From Ectobius pallidus (taxonomy: Eukaryota; Arthropoda; Insecta; Blattodea; Ectobiidae): a stretch of 64,000 bases of DNA. The DNA is taken from assembly GCA_964059195.1 (NCBI GenBank), contig CAXKWD010000003.1, forward strand, positions 22,240,606 through 22,304,605. Direction: 5' to 3'. Made by a program: the position numbers and the translations under genes. How positions within the stretch are numbered: the stretch's first letter is position 1; every line of letters starts with the position of its first letter. Positions 22,104 to 32,740 of the stretch are shown here, in pieces. A model generated the notes under the pieces. The model worked only from the letters and a program-made list of their open reading frames with translations, was not told the origin of the DNA and searched no databases.

Positions 22104-22106
22104 ACT
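22010..22106. repeat. TA/TACATA microsatellite
   Basis: The tract is a compound run of TATA and TACATA units, ending in an uninterrupted (TA)n of about 20 units. Confidence 0.95.
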
Positions 22107-22303
22107 TACACACACATATGAGTCTATGTTTGCCAGCAAAATGAGTCTGTATTTGCCGGTAAAACTAGCCTCATTCAGCTACACCAGAGGGAAATATAAA
22201 TAAATTAATTAATTAAAGCAATCAAATTAGCTGAACTTAAAAAAAATTGCTTCACAGAATAAATCTTCTTTAAAGATCGGAATAATACTTTATTGAAAAT
22301 ACT

Positions 22304-22470
22304 CGGACCGAGCGAGGTGACTGAGATGATAACGTCTTGGACTCGCATACGGGAGGTCCCAGGTTCAAATCCCGTGGCCGCCCAATTTGACAAGTTCCCC
22401 CCCCCATGGTTTCCCCAGTCGTAAAGGCAAATGCCGAGTTGGATATTTACATACCATGAATAATCCTCAT
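22304..22470 (+). mobile_element. SINE-E (tRNA-derived)
   Basis: The head has GACCGAGCGAGGTGACTGAG, then box B GGTTCAAATCC at 22362-22372. The body includes a block near AAGGCAAATGCCGAGTTGGA that I associate with a widespread arthropod SINE. A C-run follows the head. The 3' limit is approximate. Confidence 0.7.
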
Positions 22471-23639
22471 CATTTCATCTTGTATCATATCCATTTAAAT
22501 TAATATTAGTTGAAATTTACTCCATAAAATTACACCAATAATAGAAACAATTGGCAATCAATAGTTCCATAACCTTCCCTACTGTATAGACACACATCCC
22601 GAACTCCTGATATGGCCTCGCAGCTTTCAAGAGTATAAATACAGCTGAAATAAAAAAATACTCTGAACTTTTCCATTTGATGAGACAATCCTTCATTGTT
22701 ATTTGACCCGTGTCGAGAGATGAAGTATTCAATTAGCAAGCATATCAGTAGATTTTGTAACATCTGTCCAATTTAACGCTGAACCAGAGCGTTACAGTAT
22801 GTGATCTTTAATATACTCTTTTGAGAAGGCCTACCTTCATGGACTGATAATCATGTAAATATTTATGATAATCATTACTAGAAATAACTCGAGAATTTTC
22901 GAAAATTTAGAAATCTAGAAATTAAGAAAGTCTTCCTAAAGTGTTTTTATTTCAGAAAAAGAAATATTTTTCCATTCTATAATTAACGCCATCATCATCT
23001 TCCACCAGGGATTTGTCTTCAGCCTGTTCCAACGTTTCCTAGGTCGTCCTATTGATATTTGTCCTCTTGGTTTATAGTTTAACTAGCAATCCGTGCTAGC
23101 TAAACTTTAGCTAGATGTAATGCTAATATGATTATTTTAAAAATAATTTTTTAGTGTGTAGCGCGTCTTTTCTGTCACAGTACACACAAAACTTTAACAC
23201 GCATGATTTTACATTTTTTTGGTCATAAAATAATGTATACATTACATGAATCTTCTACTTCTAGTTGAATCAAACATCAATAGAGAAAAAAAATTAAGTA
23301 TGCATTTAATAAGACGTATAGATTTTCACAAAAAAAAATGATGTAAACGTAAACATCGTCAGAATTAGGGAAAATTTTTTCCTTCCTAGTTCCATCTAGT
23401 CTCGGGTTGGCAAAATATAACACAAAACAGTTCTGTAACGACAGAATTAAATTGTACAATTGTCTTCCCCACGAATTAAAAATATGTCAGTACCTGCATT
23501 TAAAAGGACAGTCAGCTTAGCATTGATACCATAACCTTCTTTACGATCTGATTTCTCTTTAATAACAGAATAATTTCACTAATGTTAATAGGCTATATTC
23601 TCATAACCTTGTATAAATGTCTATAATAGTATAAAGCTA
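22471..23639. other. Unassigned stretch
   Basis: No gene was recognised. AACTAGCAATCCGTGCTAGC at about 23082 resembles an ACTAGC-type 5' end, but no full element was traced. Confidence 0.4.
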
Positions 23640-24060
23640 CTCACTGACTCACTGAGATTAATGTTTGCCCACTTGCAGATGAGCTAAAAACTTTAAATTT
23701 GGCACACTTATAGCTTTTAGCTTGTAACCGACGGGAAATTTTTTTTAAATGTTCAATTTTTTAATTTATACCCCTAAAAACCCTCAAAATGGCGAATAAG
23801 GTTCTCGGGAAAGTTTTATTTATTTACTTTTTATTTTTTATTCTTTTTAAATTTTTTTTTTATTTTTTTTAATGAACTAACAATGTATCGTAGATAGAGT
23901 CCGTCTATTTAGACTGCCTTATAGCGTGTTACCGTTTAGCCAAAATAAACCAAAAAAATGTCCGGGAAGACTTAGGATTTTTTCCGGGTAAAAAAAATTA
24001 AAATATGAACTTTTGGAATGTTTCCGTCGGTTACAAGCTAAAAGTCAGTTATATCTTGCA
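23640..24060. repeat. Repeat with inverted 35-45-bp arms
   Basis: AGCTTTTAGCTTGTAACCGA at about 23713 is inverted at 24030-24049 as TCGGTTACAAGCTAAAAG. The match continues with gaps into CGGGAAATTT and GAATGTTTCCG. The region starts with GCTACTCACTGACTCACTGA. The class is unknown. Confidence 0.5.
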
Positions 24061-24173
24061 GACGGTGAAAATAAGTTAGGTAATAACTTTCTCTCCTCTC
24101 GAAATGTCTCAATAAAAATATAACTTACTTGGGCACCTAATGAATATGAAATTTTGCTAAGGTATCAACTATC

Positions 24174-24296
24174 CTCGGCCGGTGCGTAGGGCTGACAACG
24201 TTGCCACCTTCATGTGCCGTATGTCACAATCTGGGAGCCTTAACCTCCAAGAAACCCTACGGGTCTCCATGGCCCATACAGGGATCGCTTTACCCT
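24174..24296 (+). mobile_element. SINE-A 3' fragment
   Basis: The order CGGCCGGTGCG, CACCTTCATGTGCCG, ATCTGGGAGCCT, TCCATGGCC, CTTTACC is that of the SINE-A 3' half in plus orientation. Head and box B are missing. Confidence 0.8.
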
Positions 24297-25922
24297 TTTT
24301 ACCTTACAGCCATTTCATAATTACGGGTGGGACATTCTAGCAAATTATAACAACTATTTTTAGTTTATTACATATCATAAATAATAAACTAGAATTGGTT
24401 CTTCACATTCTGTAAAATTTACAATGCCTTCTCCTCCACACTGCATGCAAAGCATTATTTAAAATTTATTTTAAATATTTTAAATTTGTTTTTCAAATTT
24501 CTTTTATGGATGGGACACAATTTGGACACTGATTTTAATGATGCAAAACAAAAGCTCATTTTCCTTTCTGCTATTACTGTTAGAGTTTTAATGTTGTTAT
24601 TAATGAAGGTATGAGGGATTCAATTCAAATTATAAACTGTTTCCAGGTTGTCAGAACATTTATTTAACTCATCAATAATAATTTAACAAAACTATCACTG
24701 TTACGGGTGGGACAAAAATTCCCTTGTTTGTTATTTTACATAGTAATTAACCACACATATTTTATGAAGTTAATCTTATACCAAATTGTACCTTAAGATG
24801 TATATTTCCTCAAATGAAAATGTACATAGCTGATTACTCTTGACTACTTGATATTAAAGAGTATTAAAATCATTCTAAAATGGCCAAAAAAAAAAGTAAC
24901 TCAACGCAATAAATAAGAGAATCGACAGATTTTACACATAAAACCACTTCAAATACACCCAAGTCCTTAAAATTCAGATACTTTGAGGTTTTAAACTTAT
25001 TTTTGACCACCCAATTACAATAATTTTATGACTTCTCTCTTTGAGGGAAAAATTTCCATATTTTATGAAATGGCTGCTTATCAATTATCCTGCCGAAGAC
25101 TCCCAGAACTGCGTTACCTTTATGAATGAGTTCATAATAAATTTTGTAGCTATGTAGATATATTTGGAGTGACGAGAAGCCCCGATCTACTTTCAGACCC
25201 GCCCGCAGGATGAGCTGGTGAAGATTAGAAAACCGGACTCTGTCAAAATAAAACTACTTTCATGTGACGTACCTAATGAAGTAATTCATATGGGTCCATT
25301 GTTTGCTAGCCAGGTTCCCTTATCGGGAAGACTTGTGATGATTCCAGAGGTGATGTTAATGATACCAATATGACGGACATAAGTAATTACTCTTGTTTGC
25401 TTCAGACGTTCACTCGGCTCCAGTTTTATCGCAAAATCACATGAATCCATTAATACAAGTCAAAATAAGAACACACATTATTGCTGGAACGGTTGTGATA
25501 GTCTGCTTAGTACAACCGTCTTTAAAATACACTATAGGCTAATTGTTTGTCTTTATCGAATTGAGCTTATGGTATACCATAATATTATAATAAATTTTTG
25601 AAGAGTGATTTACCAAATGTTCCTAAGTAAAAAAAGTTATTTTTTTTTCAGGGAATTCTAAATGTATCTAAAACTAATGAAGACAGGCTTGGCAGCGAAA
25701 ACATTGTGGAAAATAAGCTTTATTGATGGATTTTAACTCTTAAAAGCATTTGTCTTAAATTTGTATAGGCTAAAACAATGGAAAATAACTAATAATCTAC
25801 AGAATAGGGTACACGAAATAAACTATGAGCGTAACCATTGTATTAATTGTTTTCTATGCAGTCCGGGACGGATTAATAATTTGCATGAGAAATTAAGTCG
25901 CAACCATTAATACCTGTTAATT
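24297..25922. other. Unassigned stretch
   Basis: AT-rich with no coding signal. ACGGGTGGGACA occurs at about 24324 and 24704, with a related TGGATGGGACA at 24508. I cannot tell whether this is an old repeat. Confidence 0.4.
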
Positions 25923-25936
25923 AATGTGTTTAGATG

Positions 25937-26155
25937 GAAGCCGTGGCGACTGTTGAATTGGTGGCATATTCGAATAGAATATTTATTGCGTTTATTCCGT
26001 TCATCGTTTTGTTTAACTGTTTTTGTGCTCATTTAAGTGGAATATAAACTATTCTTGTCTTAGTGGATAATAAAACTTTAAATATAGTGGCTGAAAATCA
26101 GCAGAAATTAACCTTCAAACCCCTCCCTGTGAAAGGAAGAGTTAACAGTGCTACG
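25937..26155 (+). promoter_or_regulatory. LINE 5' UTR / internal promoter region
   Basis: Jockey-type elements use an internal Pol II promoter within their first couple of hundred bases, so promoter function is inferred from family knowledge. The region is 219 bp up to the first in-frame ATG. The ORF1 frame is already open from 26048, after a TAA at 26045-26047. Confidence 0.5.
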
Positions 26156-27628
26156 ATGGACAATAGCGAGCAGTGTAGTAATTATTATGAACACTCTTCG
26201 TTTTCTACCAATGAAGACTCTGAAATAACAGATGAGACTGTACTTTTAAAGGCACCTAAAACATATAGTCGTTTCACAAAAGTAAGTGATTCAAATATCA
26301 AACAAAATGAGGTGGATTCATCTTCCTTGAACTTTTTGCAACCTCACTTTCAATCACTATCTTCACCCCAAGGCTCAAAAATGATACAGGATCACAATCA
26401 ACAAACTTCTAGCTCTTGTGGCCCTGTAATTAAGCCTGCAGTTCTGCAAATAACGGAACACTATAAGTCAGGTATTGATAGAAAGAGAGCTCATGAAGGT
26501 AAGGAAAACAGTATTACCAAAAGAAGTAATACATTGCCTGATAATCGTTATGTTACGGATATTCCTGTGCACAATCGATATGAAGTTTTGGAACATATGG
26601 AGGAAGAAGTTCCCTCTACAACAGAAAATCACAAAGAACGCATTCCTCCAGTCTTTCTACATGGAACAAATAATTATCAAACGCTGGTATCGGATTTAGA
26701 ATCAATTCTGGTTGATGACTTCACAACTCAGCAACAAGGAATGGTAGTAAAAATCAATACTACCAGTGCAACTGATTTTCGTTCTCTTACAAAACACCTT
26801 GACCAATTCAATCAGCAATATCACACTTTTCGGTCACCTGATGCATCTAAGTTATCTGCTGTAATTAGGAATGTTCCATATTCGCTAACGAATGAAGAGA
26901 TTTATAATGAGCTTGTCAATCTCAAATACCCCGTTGTACAAGTGAACAGACTATATAAGAAGGATAAAACTCCTATGCCTCTATGTGCTGTAGAAGTAAC
27001 CAATTCTGATGAGGGACAGAAGATTCTGAATCTAAACAGATTATTACATTCTGTCGTTAAAGTGGAGAAACGGCGTCCTACAACCACAATACCTCAATGT
27101 ACAAGATGTCAAAACTATGGGCACACAAAAAACTATTGTAGACGAAATCCAAGATGTGTTCGCTGCGACGGAGACCATCATTATAAACAATGTAAGACTC
27201 CTCGCACAGTCCCTGCTAAGTGTGTGAATTGTGGAGGTGATCATCCAGCAAATTATAAAGGCTGCACCTACTACCAAAACATGGTATCTAAAAATAAGAG
27301 ACCAGGCAATCAGTCTAATAATAGGCTAACACCTCAAGGACCTTCACATCCATCTATGGGGCCTCAACACTTCCCTCCTTTAACTAGAGTTTCATCTAAT
27401 AATCAGTCAAACAATGGATCTGATTCAAATAGACCTCTGTTCTCACATGTGACAAGTTCCTCAAATACGACTTCTCCCACGACTTCCTCTGAATCTTCTT
27501 CTTTATCTTCTGCTATATTAACAATATTTAATGAATTTCGTCCTCTCATCACTCCATATATTCCCAAGATCATATCTTTTTTCACATCCTTCTTAAGTCA
27601 GTTCCTTCATAATGGCCAGCAGCCGTAG
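26156..27628 (+). CDS. LINE ORF1, gag-like nucleic-acid-binding protein
   Basis: ORF1 proteins of Jockey elements bind the element RNA and form the ribonucleoprotein. From the first ATG the product is 490 residues. The frame is open further back to a GTG at 26063 (521 codons), and there is no earlier in-frame ATG. Residues about 232-300 (IRNVPYSLTNEEIYNEL onward) look like the RRM-like PRE_C2HC region. Three zinc knuckles follow: CX2CX4HX4C at 315-328, CX2CX3HX4C at 334-346 and CX2CX3HX6C at 356-370. The tail is Ser/Thr/Asn-rich and ends hydrophobic. The stop overlaps the ORF2 start by 17 nt. Confidence 0.93.
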   Translation: MDNSEQCSNYYEHSSFSTNEDSEITDETVLLKAPKTYSRFTKVSDSNIKQNEVDSSSLNFLQPHFQSLSSPQGSKMIQDHNQQTSSSCGPVIKPAVLQITEHYKSGIDRKRAHEGKENSITKRSNTLPDNRYVTDIPVHNRYEVLEHMEEEVPSTTENHKERIPPVFLHGTNNYQTLVSDLESILVDDFTTQQQGMVVKINTTSATDFRSLTKHLDQFNQQYHTFRSPDASKLSAVIRNVPYSLTNEEIYNELVNLKYPVVQVNRLYKKDKTPMPLCAVEVTNSDEGQKILNLNRLLHSVVKVEKRRPTTTIPQCTRCQNYGHTKNYCRRNPRCVRCDGDHHYKQCKTPRTVPAKCVNCGGDHPANYKGCTYYQNMVSKNKRPGNQSNNRLTPQGPSHPSMGPQHFPPLTRVSSNNQSNNGSDSNRPLFSHVTSSSNTTSPTTSSESSSLSSAILTIFNEFRPLITPYIPKIISFFTSFLSQFLHNGQQP

Positions 27629-30320
27629 ACCATTTTCTCAACTAAGATTACTAAATTGGAATGCCAATGGATTGCGAGAGAAAAAGTCTACATTTACTGT
27701 CTTCTTAAACAGACACGGGATTGATATTGCATGTGTCAGTGAAACACATTTACGGAATACTGATAAATTCAAGATCCCCAATTTCAGAATATACAGACAA
27801 GACAGAAACACTCATTTTGCTTCTGGAGGTGTTGCAATTTTCATTAAAAGAAATTTAAGTCATCACTCGATTCTACTTCCACCCATACCAGACATAGAAG
27901 CTGTATGCATACAACTTTTACAACAAAATAATAAGACAATTAAAATAATATCTGCTTATAAACAACCTTGCAAGAGATTAAGTCCATTATCAATACAAAG
28001 ATTGTTTGAAGATAATACACCAACGATTCTCCTGGGAGATCTAAATTGTAAACATGAATCATGGGGTTGTCATACCACTACACCAAATGGGCGAAGACTT
28101 CTTCAAGCTTCAACAGATTATGGCATTCAAGTCATTGCTCCTCAGGAACCAACGTATTATTCTTTCAATCCTACAGTAAAGCCCGATATTTTAGATATCG
28201 CATTAATTAAAAATTTTACTGCTCCCTTATATATGCAACCTCTACCAGAGCTAGATTCGGATCATTGTCCTGTTATTACAACATTTTTTTATGATTCACT
28301 GTGCCACAGTACTCCTGACAAATTGCTTACGGGTCCAGTGAATTGGAATGCATTTAAGGAAATACTAGACTCTACGCTACAAATACGTCGATCCTTAAAA
28401 CATTCACAGGACATTGATGAAGCTACAGAACACATCACTTATGCAATCCAGACATCTATCAAGGCTTCACTAATTAAAAAGCATCCTTCGTCTCCTCTTT
28501 CACACCAAATGAAATTACCGAAGGATATTCTCGAACTCATAAAAAAGAAACATCAAGCACGCCATCAGTGGCAACGCTGGCGTCAACCATGGCAACGTAA
28601 ACAGCTAAATTTGCTCATTAGACAAGTAAAGAATAAATTGGATGAGTATCGATATCGAAGTTATCAACAATATATATCTAATGTGTCAACTTATGACAAT
28701 TCCCTGTGGAGGGCTACTAAGCAAATCCTTTGTGAGCCTACTATTATTCCACCTCTACGAGACCATGACAAGGTGTACAATAGTGACATAGAAAAATGCC
28801 AAGCACTTGCAGATTATTTCGAATCAACATTTGTACCAAACTTGACTTCAGATCTATTGTTCACTTCTTATGTTGAAGAAACTTCACTAGCTGAAAAATC
28901 ATCAGTAGAGAAGCCCATTAATTTTGTTACAATCAATGAAATTAACAACATTATTAAAAGATTACCAAATAAGAAAGCTCCAGGATATGATAAAATTCCA
29001 AACACAGTGCTAAAGCAGCTAACTAGGAAATCCCTGGCATATATCGCTTCTCTATTCAATGCAGTTCTTCGCACTGGCTACTTTCCTGCGGCATGGAAAC
29101 ATGCTGAAATTGTGGCCATTCATAAACCAAAGAAATCAATATCTTCTCCAAGCAGCTACAGGCCAATAAGTCTCCTATCAACCTTGTCGAAATTATTGGA
29201 AAAAATTATTCTTAACCGCATCCAGAAATATACATCTGATGCTTCTATTATTCCTCCACACCAGTTTGGATTTAAAAGACATCACTCCACCAATCATCAA
29301 TTGCTGCGACTAACAGAACACATATATCACGGTTTCGAACAGCATGAACATACTGTAGCAGCGTTCTTAGATGTCACACAAGCATTCGATAGAGTATGGC
29401 CTGAAGGTTTACTTTATAAGTTACGCGAAGTTGGTCTTCCAATGTACTTACAAGACCTAATAGCCAGTTTTTTGAAGAACAGAACTTTTTCCGTCTGCAT
29501 TGGAAACCATAAATCTACAAAGCGGCCAATTCTTGCTGGAGTTCCACAAGGAAGCATTTTGTCTCCTACTCTTTTCAGTATTTATACTGCCGATATACCA
29601 GATTTGCCTTCTGTGCATACAGCTCTATTTGCAGATGACACAGTGATATATACTTCTCATCATAATATAATTACAGCTACTACACAATTACAGTCTTCAT
29701 TAGATCTATTCTTACACTGGTTATCAAAATGGCGCATTCAGTTAAACCCCCAGAAAAGTCAACTGAAAATATTTACACTGAGAAGGCCTGAAGTTCCCCC
29801 TGATATCAAGATGTATGATTCATCAGTAACCTGGCTTTCTTCAGACAAATCTGTTAAGTACCTGGGACTACATTTAGATCGACGACTGACTTGGCACACC
29901 CATATAAACACAAAACTAAATGAAGCTTATGCCCGACTGATGAAGTTATACCCAATTATGAACAGGAAATCGTCTCTCAGAATGGATTATACTCTTTTGC
30001 TTTATAAAAGCATACTCCGGCCCCTGCTGCTATATGCATGTCCTATATGGTGTAGTGCATCAAAAACAAAAATTCAGCGTCTCCAAATATTCCAGAACAA
30101 GGTTCTAAGAATGTCAGTGAACTCTCCTTGGTTTATTCGAAACAACCAATTACACAGTGAACTCGGTGTACAGTATATTCATGAACACATCTCTAATTTG
30201 ACTAAACATTTTCTTAATAATCTAGAACATGTTTCAGGGGCACAGTATTATGGCCTCGGACAAAAGTCCCACAATGCACGGCGACTTAAACCTCGTTTGC
30301 CTCAAGATATAGTTCTTTGA
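27612..30320 (+). CDS. LINE ORF2, endonuclease and reverse transcriptase
   Basis: The product is 902 residues and would carry out target-primed reverse transcription. Residues 1 to about 225 are an APE-type endonuclease: LNWNANGL, SETHL (E44), GDLN (D143, N145) and SDHCPV (D217, H218). The reverse transcriptase follows, with NKKAPGYD near 453, YRPISLLS, HQFGFKRHHSTN, FLDVTQAFDRVW (D587), GVPQGSILSPTLFSIY, the catalytic FADD at 673-676, and KYLGLHLDRRLTW. The C-terminus has the usual LLYACPIW block and no RNase H. No stop or frameshift and all catalytic residues are present. ATG 27612 is in the +1 frame relative to ORF1, which suggests termination-reinitiation. Confidence 0.97.
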   Translation: MASSRRPFSQLRLLNWNANGLREKKSTFTVFLNRHGIDIACVSETHLRNTDKFKIPNFRIYRQDRNTHFASGGVAIFIKRNLSHHSILLPPIPDIEAVCIQLLQQNNKTIKIISAYKQPCKRLSPLSIQRLFEDNTPTILLGDLNCKHESWGCHTTTPNGRRLLQASTDYGIQVIAPQEPTYYSFNPTVKPDILDIALIKNFTAPLYMQPLPELDSDHCPVITTFFYDSLCHSTPDKLLTGPVNWNAFKEILDSTLQIRRSLKHSQDIDEATEHITYAIQTSIKASLIKKHPSSPLSHQMKLPKDILELIKKKHQARHQWQRWRQPWQRKQLNLLIRQVKNKLDEYRYRSYQQYISNVSTYDNSLWRATKQILCEPTIIPPLRDHDKVYNSDIEKCQALADYFESTFVPNLTSDLLFTSYVEETSLAEKSSVEKPINFVTINEINNIIKRLPNKKAPGYDKIPNTVLKQLTRKSLAYIASLFNAVLRTGYFPAAWKHAEIVAIHKPKKSISSPSSYRPISLLSTLSKLLEKIILNRIQKYTSDASIIPPHQFGFKRHHSTNHQLLRLTEHIYHGFEQHEHTVAAFLDVTQAFDRVWPEGLLYKLREVGLPMYLQDLIASFLKNRTFSVCIGNHKSTKRPILAGVPQGSILSPTLFSIYTADIPDLPSVHTALFADDTVIYTSHHNIITATTQLQSSLDLFLHWLSKWRIQLNPQKSQLKIFTLRRPEVPPDIKMYDSSVTWLSSDKSVKYLGLHLDRRLTWHTHINTKLNEAYARLMKLYPIMNRKSSLRMDYTLLLYKSILRPLLLYACPIWCSASKTKIQRLQIFQNKVLRMSVNSPWFIRNNQLHSELGVQYIHEHISNLTKHFLNNLEHVSGAQYYGLGQKSHNARRLKPRLPQDIVL

Positions 30321-30530
30321 TTAAGTTCAAGCCTGTGACCATAATTAGCCTATGTCAGATAACTTTAAAGCGTAATTTTGAGTGAGGGGTCAAACATTGA
30401 CTCACCTCTATAGCGAGAATACTAATAGGCCTACTGTTACAAATCTCCAATGGTTATCACCAATCTGACATAGCAATGTAATGCTGAACGATTGAAATTA
30501 AATTAAATAAAAAAAAAAAAAAAAAAAAAA
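30321..30530 (+). other. LINE 3' UTR and poly(A)
   Basis: About 185 nt of non-coding sequence is followed by ATTAAATTAAATAA and an A-run to 30530. The right TSD starts at 30531. I see no strong hairpin. Confidence 0.85.
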
Positions 30531-30664
30531 AATGTGTTTAGATGAACCGTAGGCATTACAACTGAAAGTAGGTGATGTCTTACAACAGTTATTTTCATAG
30601 CACATATCAAAGAAATATGTTCATAGCTGATGCTAAATTATAGTGTCCAGTAACAAAATTCTAA

Positions 30665-31070
30665 TACCAATAAAATCAGGTAAACAGATGTAACAAAGTA
30701 CCGGAATGCTTTTGTTTAATCAGAGATAATTGCAATTATGATATGCAGAAAATGAGTTAAGCAGGGCTTACGGAAGAACAAAGGTTTGGTTTGATAAGAA
30801 TATGTGAAGGAATATGTGGGAAGTCTTATTTGTCAAAGCTACCTGTACTGCAATTTCCAAAGCCGTATATGAACACTGTAAAACAATATGTTGTCGTGAG
30901 AAGTGATTTGCATTAGATAAATTCATTCTAATATATTACCATAAAATAGGCTCTAAATTGGGCATTACTCCGGTAACGGTCAACCGATTTGTTCCAATGT
31001 CAATAGTCTTCTTCCCATGGACGTTATAAATGCGTATACCAAGTTTCATGAAAATCCGATAAAATGTAGG
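30665..31070 (+). repeat. Repeat family R4, copy 1
   Basis: It shares AATCAGGTAAACAGATGTAA (a close variant in the others), CAAAGCCGTATATGAACACT, GTAAAACAATATGTTG and GTTATAAATGCGTATACC with 52155-52680 (plus) and 57365-57895 (minus). No ORF. It is probably the 3' part of a retroelement, since the fuller copies carry (CAGA)n or (TCTG)n. Confidence 0.65.
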
Positions 31071-31315
31071 CTACTGTCACCGAATCGTCCTCAGCGATAT
31101 CACCCTCCTGTGGCCTCTTCTCTACGAAGCTTTTATAAAGCTTTTAGAAGTTATTATTTTATAAATGTGACAAGATGTAAGTCAATGCAGTTTTGGTTTT
31201 AACTGTTGAGGCATCCAAACCAGCAAAAGAAGGTGTCCTGAAGATGACGGAAATGCGCCGAAAGTCCTAGGCAAATATTAAAATAAAATATTGTAGAGTT
31301 TCTGGTATTAAGTCT

Positions 31316-31752
31316 TACTTACTTACTCAATGGAAATAGATAATTCCTCAGCATGCTAAAGAAATATTATCTATTTTATGGAATCCGAAGGTTCATTGCC
31401 GCACTTACCTGAGCCTCCCATTCAAGCCTATTATGCGCTCCATCCAACCATCCCTCGCAAATCCTAATTCCCTTAAATCTATCTTAATATATGTCTTTCC
31501 TCTGCAATGCGTGCAACATGTCCAGTCCATTTCGTTCTCCGTGATTTAATTAGGCCTACCCTTACTAGGCTATATCCTTTGAAGAGTACAGGTTATGAAG
31601 TTTTCTCCAGTCCCCATTTTCATCTCTCATGGGCCAAATATTTTTCTAAGCACCCTGTTTTCAAACACTCTCAGATTATGTTCTTTCCGAAAAGTAAGCG
31701 ACCATGTTTCACATCTATATAGTACAATCGGCAGGATAATAGTCTTATATAT
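31316..31752 (-). mobile_element. (TAAG)n-tailed LINE, 5'-truncated, 13-bp TSD
   Basis: On the minus strand it keeps the decayed C-terminus of an RT protein and a 3' UTR. The tail at the left is TACTTACTTAC, that is (TAAG)n on the element strand. A perfect duplication TGGTATTAAGTCT flanks it (31303-31315 and 31753-31765). The frame is broken. The coding remnant resembles the NIRIGLREVGFARDGWMDLA region seen in the 41-kb copy. Confidence 0.9.
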
Positions 31753-31957
31753 TGGTATTAAGTCTATTTCATTTTATTGATCGAGCCCAACGGTATATAA
31801 CTTGTAATTTTATACCTTCGAATTTCAGGGCCAAACAAAAAACTACCTCTATCTGTTAAATATGTATACTGTAATATGTATTTTCCGCCACTGTACTGGT
31901 AACTTTTTGGAGGACTGGTTAAGACGTTGTATCGCTTCATAATGAAGTTTATCAATA

Positions 31958-32212
31958 CTAGAGTGATAGGGAAAAAGCGAATAAGTCAATGTTCCAAAGT
32001 TTTAGGAGAGACAAATAATGATTTATTTTCACATCATTTTTATAATATTTAGATCCGTCCACCCAGATATTTTTACATAATATAAGATACTGTGTAAAAA
32101 TATATGGGTAGACTGATCTAAATATTGTTAAAATGCTGTGGAAATATATTGTTTTTTTGTCATTCCTGAAACTTTGGAATTTTGACATATTCGATTTTTT
32201 CTATCACTCTAG
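31958..32212. mobile_element. Fold-back MITE, about 120-bp arms
   Basis: Nearly the whole 255 bp is an inverted repeat starting CTAGAGTGATAG and ending CTATCACTCTAG. The arms share TCCAAAGTTT, AATATTTAGATC and ATATTTTTACA. AATA lies on both sides and could be a 4-bp duplication. No ORF. Confidence 0.75.
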
Positions 32213-32740
32213 AATATACTCTACCTATGGTACCTATATGATATAGGTAGAGGAAGTTATAGAATGCTAGATGGTTTCTCCAGAGAGAACGCAAACGTGT
32301 TCAGAAAAGCTGAGTATTCCTGTCAGGATTATTGCTGGTTGAAGTGAATGCTGTTTTGAAGATGTAGTACGCTTGTGGTTTCTGCTTCGTGACATGGGCT
32401 TCATTTGGATGAAAAGGGTTGAAGGATTCCGGCTTGACCTTGCACGATATCAACTTGATAGAAAGTCAACAACCTGCCTCTTAAGGCAGAACCCATTTTA
32501 AGCTTGTAATCAAGTTTAGATTATACATAGCCTAGTCCATGTTTGTAATGTAAATGGATTTATAAAACGTTTTCAGCTATTCTTTCATGGGAGTCATAAA
32601 CAGTGTGCATGGGCGACCTCTTCTACGAAACTCGTTCGGTGTCATCCTCCTTCACCTGCGTGTGCTTTTCTTCAGAGTGACTTGTTTCATTTAATACAAG
32701 TCAAAATTAGGGCCCGATTTTTATCAATCCCGTATAGTTT
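32213..32740. other. Unassigned stretch
   Basis: No gene or repeat was recognised. Confidence 0.4.

Larger units (their letters stand above)
25937..30530 (+). mobile_element. Complete Jockey-clade LINE with 14-bp TSD
   Basis: The 4.6-kb unit runs from GAAGCCGTGGCGAC to a poly(A) of about 22-25 nt. Identical AATGTGTTTAGATG copies lie on both sides (25923-25936 and 30531-30544). It has a short 5' UTR, two open ORFs overlapping by 17 nt, and a 3' UTR of about 190 nt. Neither ORF has a stop or frameshift. The exact TSD and open frames suggest a recent insertion and possibly a source element. Jockey clade is assigned from the ORF1 knuckle type, the endonuclease-RT layout and the lack of RNase H. 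Confidence 0.95.
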
